NCBI GenBank assembly: GCA_007123625.1
Contig: SKKS01000304.1
Coordinates: 1 to 11,092, forward strand
Direction of reading: 5' to 3'
DNA length: 11,092 nucleotides
DNA from: Paracoccaceae bacterium
Lineage (GTDB): Bacteria > Pseudomonadota > Alphaproteobacteria > Rhodobacterales > Rhodobacteraceae
Shown: one piece after another, positions 5,456-11,092 of the stretch
Layout of the letters: every line of letters starts with the position of its first letter
How positions within the stretch are numbered: position 1 is the stretch's first letter
The notes under the pieces: generated by a model
Databases searched by the model: none
Told to the model about the DNA's origin: nothing
Seen by the model: the letters and a program-made list of their open reading frames with translations, nothing else
Program-made: the position numbers and the translations under genes

Positions 5456-7267
5456 ATGCTGTTCCTGTCCGGTCACGGCGGTCGCGCCGTGAACACCCCC
5501 GCCGGGACCGACCCCGGCCCGCTCCGCGCCCCCAGCCTGGCCAGCGCCTGCGGTTTCGCGAAGTCGGAGTACTACCCGACCGACTTGCGCAGTCATCTGG
5601 GGCCGTTCAACTACTTCTTCGCGGATGCCCCGGCCTCGCCGCATCAGCCCGATACCATCGCTCGTCTGGATGCGCTGGCCGATGCGATGGTGGAACAACT
5701 GCCAGGCCCCCCGCGCAGCGGCCCGATGGCGGCGGTAGTCACCTACTGGGGGCAGTTCATCGACCATGACATCACCGCGGGCTCGGATGCCGAGGTCGGG
5801 CTGTCGGTGATCGACCGTCCCGACCTGTCCCCGGCAGATCGCATGACCGTGGCGGGAAGCCTGTTCAACCTGCGCAGCGGAGCGCTGGACCTCGACAGTC
5901 TCTACGGAGGCGGGGCCCTGCAAGGGACAGTGGCGGCAAAATTCACCGCCGCCCTGCGCCACCCGCGGTTGCGCGCCAAGCTGAGGATGGGCACAGCCAT
6001 CGACCTGGGCGCGGACTTGACACCTCCGCTGCCGACCGATCCGGCGCGCGACCTTTTGCGATTCGGACGGCTGATTGACGATCCCGATCCGTTTCTGACC
6101 CCGGACGAGATCGCCAATCTGCCCGAAGATCTGCGCGACCGCTTCTTCGGCCCCGACGGCAGCCCCCGGCGGGCCCGCGCGATGATCGGTGATCCGCGCA
6201 ACGACGAGAACCTGGCCGTGGCGCAGTTCCACATGGCCATGGCGCGGTTTCACAATCGCATCGTGGACCACGCCCATCTGGCCGGGCAGGCTGGTCTGAA
6301 CCCTGACTCGCTGTTCGACTGGGCGCGCGAGCAGGTGATTCTGACCTATCAGTGGCTCATCCTGCACGAGTTCCTGCCGGCCATCTGCAATCCCGGGATC
6401 GTCACGGAGGTAATCACTGACGGCGCCCCGCTCTATGACCAGTTCCTGACCGCCAACCCGCCGCCGCGCCCGGGGCTGCTGCCGCTGCCGCTTGAATTCT
6501 CGGTCGCCGCATTCCGGTTCGGCCACAGCATGATCCGGGGCGGCTACGACTGGAACCGGCATTTCGGGGAGGCGGTTCCGGGATTCACGCAGCTTCGTTC
6601 CTTCGCCACTCTGAACCAGCTGTTCCAGTTCACCGGCAATGGCGACAATCCGATGGCGGGTGCCGGCGATCGCCTGCCCTCGAATAAGGTAGTCGAGATG
6701 GACCGGCTGATGAACCTCGACGGCAGCGTCCCCCTCCGCAATGCCGAGCCAATCGACACCCATCTGACCCCGCCGCTGGGCGACATGGTCAACGCCGAAG
6801 CGGGGATGCACAAGGTGCTCAAACATCTGGCGCGGCGCAACCTCCGGCGCGGGCACCGGCTGAACCTGCCCACGGCACAGGCCTGTCTGGACGGACTGGA
6901 GAGGCAGGGCATCGTCCTGCCACGTCTGTCGGCGGAACAGTTGGCAGTCGGCCCGCTGGGCGAGCATGTCGTGGCCAACGGGTTCCAGGAGGCGACACCG
7001 CTGTGGTTCTATGTCTTGGCAGAAGCCGAATTCGAGACGTCGCAGATGCAGCCTGAAGATCCCGGGCACGGGCGCCTCGGATCGCTCGGGTCGCGCCTGG
7101 TGTCAGAGGTACTGGTCGGGCTGATCAAGCACAGCCCCGGCAGTGTTTTGGCCACTCCCGGCTCTGACCAAGGGCGCTGGCATCCACGCGACGGCGTCCA
7201 GCCGCTGGGCCGTCCGATCGACAGTTTGGCCGAACTGATGCGCGTGGCGCTCTTGCTGGAGCCCTGA
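5456..7267 (+). CDS. Animal-type heme peroxidase (peroxidase-cyclooxygenase superfamily)
   Basis: The 603-residue protein has the landmarks of mammalian-type peroxidases. They are Q100, D103, H104 and D105 in YWGQFIDHDIT (distal histidine, a haem-ester aspartate position, a calcium-ligand position), R248 and E251 in GDPRNDENLAVAQFHMAMARFHN (distal arginine and second haem-ester position), and proximal H357 in AAFRFGHSMI. It should oxidise substrates with hydrogen peroxide. Whether it makes hypohalous acid, oxidises organic substrates or acts as a dioxygenase is open. No signal peptide is visible. No RTX nonapeptides or other extra domains are seen, so it matches a single-domain bacterial form. 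The start at 5456 has AGGAGA 8 bases upstream; the frame is open back to 5072, but that part overlaps the divergent regulator on the other strand and is not coding. A hairpin terminator follows at 7274-7306. Being divergent from the SARP-like gene and near a haloperoxidase-fold protein, it likely belongs to one oxidative system. Confidence 0.92.
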   Translation: MLFLSGHGGRAVNTPAGTDPGPLRAPSLASACGFAKSEYYPTDLRSHLGPFNYFFADAPASPHQPDTIARLDALADAMVEQLPGPPRSGPMAAVVTYWGQFIDHDITAGSDAEVGLSVIDRPDLSPADRMTVAGSLFNLRSGALDLDSLYGGGALQGTVAAKFTAALRHPRLRAKLRMGTAIDLGADLTPPLPTDPARDLLRFGRLIDDPDPFLTPDEIANLPEDLRDRFFGPDGSPRRARAMIGDPRNDENLAVAQFHMAMARFHNRIVDHAHLAGQAGLNPDSLFDWAREQVILTYQWLILHEFLPAICNPGIVTEVITDGAPLYDQFLTANPPPRPGLLPLPLEFSVAAFRFGHSMIRGGYDWNRHFGEAVPGFTQLRSFATLNQLFQFTGNGDNPMAGAGDRLPSNKVVEMDRLMNLDGSVPLRNAEPIDTHLTPPLGDMVNAEAGMHKVLKHLARRNLRRGHRLNLPTAQACLDGLERQGIVLPRLSAEQLAVGPLGEHVVANGFQEATPLWFYVLAEAEFETSQMQPEDPGHGRLGSLGSRLVSEVLVGLIKHSPGSVLATPGSDQGRWHPRDGVQPLGRPIDSLAELMRVALLLEP

Positions 7268-7273
7268 AAAACC

Positions 7274-7306
7274 GGCGCAGTCCCACCTGATGAACGGGGC
7301 TGCGCC
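7274..7306 (+). terminator. Hairpin terminator after the heme peroxidase gene
   Basis: GGCGCAGTCCC (7274-7284) pairs with GGGGCTGCGCC (7296-7306) as an 11-bp stem with one G-T wobble and an 11-base loop, starting 7 bases after the peroxidase stop. Only a short T run (gctgttt) follows, so it is an imperfect intrinsic terminator. Confidence 0.6.
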
Positions 7307-7558
7307 GCTGTTTCGACCAGGAATGCAGAGCGGCAGAACCAATGGCCGCATTGTCCCCAGCCGGGACATGCTCCGCCCACGCTCGGTGCTGCCCCGCTGT
7401 CTGGAGCCAACAGTTGGCATAGCATAGAGAGCGAGACAGCCCACCTTTGTGGACGGTCATCACCCGATAACGCGCCCCGACGCAGCATCACCGAACCGGC
7501 CGTTCGTACCTGTCGCTGCGGTTCTTTCTGATCATTCAGGGCGGCACCAGCGCGATCT
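7307..7558. other. Intergenic stretch without recognised content
   Basis: Between the convergent peroxidase and Lrp-type genes I see no gene with a believable start and ribosome binding site, no RNA gene and no IS fragment. The only small structure noted is a perfect interrupted palindrome GCCAAC-a-GTTGGC at 7406-7418. Confidence 0.5.
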
Positions 7559-7580
7559 CCGGGCAGAGGGTCTGCCCCGG
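7559..7580 (-). terminator. Possible hairpin terminator after the Lrp-type gene
   Basis: Directly after the TAA of the regulator, minus-strand CCGGGGCAG-accct-CTGCCCGG forms an 8-bp stem with one bulged G and a 5-base loop. No T tract follows, so termination here is only plausible. Confidence 0.4.
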
Positions 7581-8018
7581 TTACAGCCGGGCCCTGGTGC
7601 TGCGAGGGGTAGCCAGCAACAGGTTCGTCTCGCTGTTGGTGATCCCGGGGATCTGGCGGATGCGGCCGAGCACGGCGTCAAGTTCGGTCAGGCTGGCGGC
7701 ACCGAGTTCCACGATCAGATCCCAGCGCCCGTTGGTAGTATGGATGGTCGAAACTTCGGGAAAGCCGCCGAGCACGCGGATCACCCGGGCGGTGGCATGG
7801 CCCTCGATCTGGATCAGCATGATGCCGCGCACCGGCAGCTCCACCGCGTCCGCTTTCAGGATCACGGTGTAGCCAAGGATCTCGCCCGCGCGTTGCAGCC
7901 GCTCTATCCGGCTGCGCACCGTGGCGCGGCTGACACCGAGTTCCACCGCGAGATCGGAGATACTGCGCCGAGCGTCATGGCGCAGAAAGGTAACGAGTCG
8001 CTGGTCGAGGGAATCCAT
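7581..8018 (-). CDS. Lrp/AsnC-family transcriptional regulator of the arginine cassette
   Basis: The 145-residue protein has the family's standard size and layout. The N-terminal helix-turn-helix is at about 19-47 (SISDLAVELGVSRATVRSRIERLQRAGEI). The ligand-binding, oligomerising RAM/AsnC domain is at about 65-137 (RGIMLIQIEG, VSTIHTTNGRWDLIVEL, GITNSETNLLLA). It would bind an amino acid, by context arginine or ornithine, and switch the divergent arginase/ornithine cyclodeaminase genes, as Lrp-type regulators next to such genes are known to do. The start ATG at 8018 gives the canonical MDSLDQRLV beginning; the frame stays open upstream, but those residues read across the intergenic region and into arginase DNA. 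The ribosome binding site is weak (GGAT about 8 bases upstream). Its start is 130 bases from the arginase start on the opposite strand. Confidence 0.92.
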   Translation of the reverse strand: MDSLDQRLVTFLRHDARRSISDLAVELGVSRATVRSRIERLQRAGEILGYTVILKADAVELPVRGIMLIQIEGHATARVIRVLGGFPEVSTIHTTNGRWDLIVELGAASLTELDAVLGRIRQIPGITNSETNLLLATPRSTRARL

Positions 8019-8056
8019 CAATGATCCGAAACGGTGATGACATTGACCGATATGAT

Positions 8057-8073
8057 AAGCGCAATAAGCGTTT
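8057..8073. promoter_or_regulatory. Candidate Lrp-type operator between regulator and arginase
   Basis: AAGCGC-aataa-GCGTTT is an imperfect 17-bp palindrome with A/T-rich centre (one mismatched pair per arm). It also contains a direct repeat TAAGCG-caa-TAAGCG (8056-8070). It sits mid-way in the 130-bp divergent region. Symmetric sites with A/T-rich centres are usual for Lrp/AsnC proteins. Assignment rests on position and symmetry only. Confidence 0.35.
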
Positions 8074-8148
8074 CTGCCAATCAGTACTCTCCATTTCGCC
8101 AGATCGCAGTGAGATTGTCGCAAAAAGTAGCGGCAGTCGGAGATCGAG

Positions 8149-9069
8149 ATGTATTGCAGATTGGTGGGCGCGCCCGTGCAGGACGGCGCGGGGCGGCTTG
8201 GCTGCGAGATGGGGCCGAGCGCGCTGCGCACCGCGGGGATCCATGCGGCGATCGCCGAGCTGGGCCACGAGGTCAGCGATCTGGGGAACGTGACGCCGAT
8301 TGCGCCACGGCCGATGGTGCATGGCAACACGATACTGAAGGCGCTGCCCGAGGTCTCGGCCTGGACCGAGGCGCTGGCCGAGGCGGCCTATGCGGCCTCG
8401 GACGGGGCGATGCCGGTGTTTCTGGGCGGGGACCACAGCCTGTCGGCCGGAACCGTCGCAGGGGTCGCCCGGCGCGCAGTCGAAGCGGGTCGGCCCCTGT
8501 TCCTGCTCTGGCTGGATGCGCACCCGGATTTCCACACGCTCGACACTACGACGACCGGCAACCTGCACGGCACGCCGGTTGCCTATGCAGTGGGTCAGCC
8601 CGGGTTCCAGGGTTATTTTCCCGACCTCGCCGCCAGGGTGGATCCGCAGAACGTCTGCATGATCGGTATTCGCAGCGTTGATCCCGCCGAGCGGAGGGCG
8701 CTTTCTGCGGCGGGGGTGACGGTGCATGACATGCGCGCGATCGACGAGCACGGCATCGCCGCGCCGTTGCGCGCCTTTCTCGCGCGCGTCGAGGCGGCGG
8801 GCGGTTTGCTGCATGTCAGCCTTGATGTGGATTTCCTCGAACCCGGCATCGCGCCGGCAGTCGGCACCACAGTGCCGGGCGGTGCCACCTTTCGCGAGGC
8901 GCATCTGGTGATGGAGATGCTGCACGACACCGGGCTGGTGACGAGCCTCGACCTGGTGGAGTTGAACCCCTTCCTCGACGAGCGCGGGCGGACCGCGACA
9001 CTGATGGTCGATCTGGTGGCAAGCCTGATGGGCCGCCGCGTGATGGACCGCCCGACCCGGAGCTTCTGA
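8149..9069 (+). CDS. rocF: Arginase
   Basis: The 306-residue enzyme hydrolyses L-arginine to L-ornithine and urea in the cytosol with a binuclear manganese centre. Metal ligands are visible: His96 in GGDHS, Asp123, His125 and Asp127 in WLDAHPDFHT, and Asp226 and Asp228 in SLDVDFLEP. The segment TTGNLHGTPVA holds the active-site His140, and Glu271 in LVELNP matches the substrate-contacting glutamate. The N-terminal RLVGAPVQDGAGRLGCEMGPSALR and the NLHG motif separate it from agmatinases and formiminoglutamase. GGAG lies 6 bases before the ATG. One base separates its stop from the ornithine cyclodeaminase start, so the product ornithine is passed to the next enzyme of the same operon. The gene symbol reflects family use; the naming in this organism may differ (arcA, argI). 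Confidence 0.95.
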   Translation: MYCRLVGAPVQDGAGRLGCEMGPSALRTAGIHAAIAELGHEVSDLGNVTPIAPRPMVHGNTILKALPEVSAWTEALAEAAYAASDGAMPVFLGGDHSLSAGTVAGVARRAVEAGRPLFLLWLDAHPDFHTLDTTTTGNLHGTPVAYAVGQPGFQGYFPDLAARVDPQNVCMIGIRSVDPAERRALSAAGVTVHDMRAIDEHGIAAPLRAFLARVEAAGGLLHVSLDVDFLEPGIAPAVGTTVPGGATFREAHLVMEMLHDTGLVTSLDLVELNPFLDERGRTATLMVDLVASLMGRRVMDRPTRSF

Positions 9070-9070
9070 A

Positions 9071-10132
9071 ATGAAACGCACCCCGCTGCTTGCCCTGAAC
9101 AACTCGCTGAACCTGGTGCCCTTTGTCAGCGTGGACCACATGATGAAGCTGGTACATACCATCGGCCTGGAGCGGTTCCTGACCGAGCTTGCCGATTACA
9201 TCACCGAGGATTTCCGCCGCTGGGATCTGTTCGACAAGACACCGCGCGTTGCCAGCCACAGCGCCGAGGGGGTGATAGAGTTGATGCCGACCTCAGACGG
9301 TGCCGCCTATGGGTTCAAATACGTGAACGGCCATCCGAAGAACAGCCGCGAGGGCCGACAGACCGTGACCGCCTTCGGCGTGTTGGCCGATGTGGCTACG
9401 GGATATCCATTGATGCTGTCCGAGATGACCATGCTGACGGCGCTGCGCACTGCGGCAGTCTCGGCGGTGGCGGCGAAGCATCTGGCGCCAAAAGGCGCGC
9501 GGGTGATGGCCATTATCGGCAATGGCGCGCAATGCGAGTTCCAGGCGCTGGCCTTCAAGGCGTTCTGCGGCATCGACACCGTGCAGCTTTATGACATCGC
9601 CCCGGGGGCGACGGCGAAAAGCGCGCGTAACCTGGCAGGATCAGGGCTGTCCGTGGTCAGTTGCCGCTCGGCACAGGCGGCGATCGAGGGGGCGCAGATC
9701 ATCACCACATGCACCGCCGACAAGCAGTATGCGACGATCCTGACCGACAACATGGTGGGCGCAGGCGTGCATATCAACGCGATCGGCGGCGACTGCCCGG
9801 GCAAGACCGAACTGCACCGCGACATCCTGCTGCGCTCCGAGATTTTCGTCGAGTACCCGCCACAGACCCGGATCGAGGGCGAGATCCAGCAACTCGGCCG
9901 CGAGCATCCGGTGATCGAGCTTTGGCAGGTGATCGCGGGCAAGGTCCCGGGGCGGAAGGACGAGGCGCAGATCACGCTGTTCGATTCAGTCGGCTTCGCC
10001 ACCGAGGACTTCTCGGCGCTGCGCTATGTGCGTGACCAGCTTGCAGCGACTGGCCACTACACAGATCTTGACCTGCTCGCCGATCCGGATGATCCCCGCG
10101 ACCTCTACGGCATGCTGATGCGTGCAGTCTGA
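9071..10132 (+). CDS. ocd: Ornithine cyclodeaminase
   Basis: The 353-residue NAD-dependent enzyme of the ornithine cyclodeaminase/mu-crystallin family converts L-ornithine to L-proline and ammonia. Visible elements are the substrate lysine Lys83 in GFKYVNGHP, Arg126 in TALRTAAVSA, the dinucleotide-binding turn IIGNGAQCEFQ (149-157), and catalytic Asp241 in INAIGGDCPGKTEL. The length matches true ornithine cyclodeaminases (about 350), and the GNGAQ and GGDCPGKTEL motifs favour that over alanine dehydrogenase or iminosuccinate reductase paralogues. The ATG follows the arginase stop after a single base, so the genes are co-transcribed and probably translationally coupled. With arginase it forms the arginase-to-proline route. 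Confidence 0.95.
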   Translation: MKRTPLLALNNSLNLVPFVSVDHMMKLVHTIGLERFLTELADYITEDFRRWDLFDKTPRVASHSAEGVIELMPTSDGAAYGFKYVNGHPKNSREGRQTVTAFGVLADVATGYPLMLSEMTMLTALRTAAVSAVAAKHLAPKGARVMAIIGNGAQCEFQALAFKAFCGIDTVQLYDIAPGATAKSARNLAGSGLSVVSCRSAQAAIEGAQIITTCTADKQYATILTDNMVGAGVHINAIGGDCPGKTELHRDILLRSEIFVEYPPQTRIEGEIQQLGREHPVIELWQVIAGKVPGRKDEAQITLFDSVGFATEDFSALRYVRDQLAATGHYTDLDLLADPDDPRDLYGMLMRAV

Positions 10133-10188
10133 CTGTGCAAACCGGCACGCCTCTGGCAACTGGCGGCCTTGTTCTGCCCGGTGTCCAC

Positions 10189-10212
10189 AATGGACCATTC
10201 ATTCGGTCCATT
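10189..10212. repeat. Inverted repeat downstream of the arginine operon
   Basis: AATGGACC (10189-10196) and GGTCCATT (10205-10212) form a perfect 8-bp inverted repeat around the 8-base loop attcattc, 56 bases after the ornithine cyclodeaminase stop. A C-rich run and only two T follow, so it is a weak terminator candidate or a protein-binding palindrome. The rest of 10133-10392 shows no recognisable gene. Confidence 0.4.
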
Positions 10213-10392
10213 CCCCCTTGTCACCGCGAAATTGGCAGGGCACCGTCGCCGACGCAGAGGGAGCAGACCAGATTGACCAGCGTACTCAGCCGAAAACAGT
10301 CCCTCGTCCAGGCGTGACCGTGGCACCGTTGCGCGAGCATGCCAGAAGAATCGACTTTTGCACTCAGATTGACGTCGCTTTGCACTACCTGA

Positions 10393-10563
10393 AGATGGGT
10401 GGTCGCGCGCACCTTCGCATGGCTTGGCAGGTGCCGACGTCTGGCGCAGGATTGGGGAAAATCCAACGAGAGCGCCGAAGCCTGGGTGCTGATCGCCCAA
10501 ATCCGGCGCATCACCCTACTCATCGCAAGTGGCTGTAATCAATCAGACCATTCTGAAACCGAC
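10393..10563 (+). pseudogene. IS5-family (IS427-like) transposase, C-terminal fragment
   Basis: This 57-codon stretch reads RWVVARTFAWLGRCRRLAQD followed by WGKSNESAEAWVLIAQ and IRRITLLIA. This is the characteristic C-terminus of IS5/IS427-type transposases, where RWVVERTFAWLGR carries the catalytic glutamate of the DDE triad. Here the glutamate position (VVER) is alanine (VVAR), so even the remaining piece lacks the catalytic residue. A TGA immediately precedes the first codon, and the upstream 250 bases show no transposase similarity in any frame I could recognise. The 5' part is therefore deleted. The original stop also seems lost, since the frame runs on to 10887. It is a dead remnant. 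Confidence 0.75.
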
Positions 10564-10911
10564 CCTCGGGAGCGACGGTACGCGCGGTCTTTGCTCCCAT
10601 TCGCTATCTTCGAGCGCCTCCGCCGTGCGCGTGATCGTGGCCAAGCCCCAAACACCACCAAACCGGCGCGAAAGGTCTGTCCGGTAGGTTGCAAAAAACT
10701 CAAAAAGGCCGAAGGTGACACCGCCGCTCGACCTCTGCCGCACGAAACCGCGCGCCTGCGCGAGGTCAAGCGTGCTCTGGAACGAGAACGGTTGACCTCG
10801 CGGCCTCGTTCGGGGCGCTTGACTTCAAACAGCGCGCTACCTCGGCGACATCAGCGAAAACCGCGAACAATCAAGGCACCCACTTGACCTGGAGGCAAAG
10901 TTGCTCAATGC
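10564..10911. other. Stretch without a recognised gene between two IS remnants
   Basis: Lower-order sequence between the IS5 fragment and the IS30 end. A minus-strand frame is open from about 10832 to 10543 (GTG at 10743), encoding an aromatic segment GVTFGLFEFFATYRTDLSRR. I recognise no family, and there is no convincing start or ribosome binding site. It may be a decayed gene or chance. Confidence 0.35.
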
Positions 10912-11092
10912 TTAGATTCCAACTTCAAGTGCAACGGTTGATTTGAAGGCCGCGATTTCGTCGGCCATGGTTTCGGCGGGGGTTCGCCAGCCGAGGGTTT
11001 TCCTCGGGCGGTTGTTCAGCAGCGCTGCTACATCGTTGAGCCAGGTTTGGCTGGCATCGTCGAGGTTTGTGCCCTTGGGCATGAACTGGCGC
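10912..11092 (-). mobile_element. IS30-family insertion sequence, transposase C-terminus (cut by window edge)
   Basis: The minus-strand frame, open from the right edge, ends with RQFMPKGTNLDDASQTW, then LNDVAALLNNRPRKTLGWRTPAE, and finally STVALEVGI and TAA at 10914-10912. The block LNNRPRKTLGWRTPAE is the hallmark of the IS30 transposase C-terminus and contains the last part of the DDE catalytic domain. The frame is intact for the visible 59 codons, so the element may be complete beyond the window. The stop codon lies in a stretch (GTTGCACTTGAAGTTGGAATCTAA) that could include the terminal inverted repeat, as the transposase often reads into the repeat in this family. The exact end, near 10900-10912, cannot be fixed without the other end. 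Confidence 0.88.

Noticed and set aside
5330..7069. Long minus-strand open frame opposite the peroxidase gene
   Set aside because: Same shadow effect; the plus strand carries all peroxidase catalytic motifs.
8019..8330. N-terminal extension of the Lrp-type regulator
   Set aside because: It reads across the divergent promoter region and into the arginase gene; the family size and MDSLDQRLV start fit 8018.
10543..10832. Minus-strand open frame with the segment GVTFGLFEFFATYR
   Set aside because: No start with a ribosome binding site and no recognised family; reported only within the intergenic entry.

Overview
The window is high-GC DNA with strong G/C preference at third codon positions. An Lrp-controlled arginase/ornithine cyclodeaminase pair, a non-actinobacterial SARP-like regulator with TPRs, and IS5-, IS30-, IS256- and IS1595-like pieces suggest an alphaproteobacterium, probably of the Rhodobacteraceae type, and an accessory region (genomic island or plasmid). 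No rRNA, tRNA, CRISPR array or replication origin was seen. Taxonomy is inferred from protein style only.

Left edge (1-800): the N-terminal 115 codons of a DNA methyltransferase on the minus strand, followed by a scrap heap of two transposase remnants (IS1595-like on plus, IS256-like on minus) that abut at about position 600.

Centre (892-7306): the most interesting part. A two-gene unit encodes a PAP2/vanadium-haloperoxidase-fold protein that begins with six Asn-His-Ser repeats, and a divergent subtilisin-type (S8) peptidase with a large insertion. It faces a convergent SARP-like transcriptional regulator with a TPR-type C-terminal half. That regulator is divergent from an animal-type (peroxidase-cyclooxygenase superfamily) heme peroxidase. 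The region upstream of the haloperoxidase-like gene and the divergent regulator/peroxidase region share an 18-bp element made of two heptamers separated by the same 4 bases (agaa). This 7-4-7 direct-repeat layout with 11-bp period is the format bound by SARP/OmpR-type winged-helix proteins. The simplest model is one regulon: the SARP-like protein controls its own gene, the peroxidase and the haloperoxidase/peptidase operon. None of the three enzymes shows a signal peptide. The biochemical product is unknown.

Right of centre (7559-10132): a compact arginine catabolism cassette. An Lrp/AsnC regulator is divergent from arginase and ornithine cyclodeaminase, which are one base apart. Together the two enzymes convert arginine to urea, ammonia and proline.

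Right edge (10133-11092): mostly non-coding and mobile-element debris. It holds the C-terminal end of an IS5-family transposase and, at the edge, the C-terminus of an IS30-family transposase on the minus strand.
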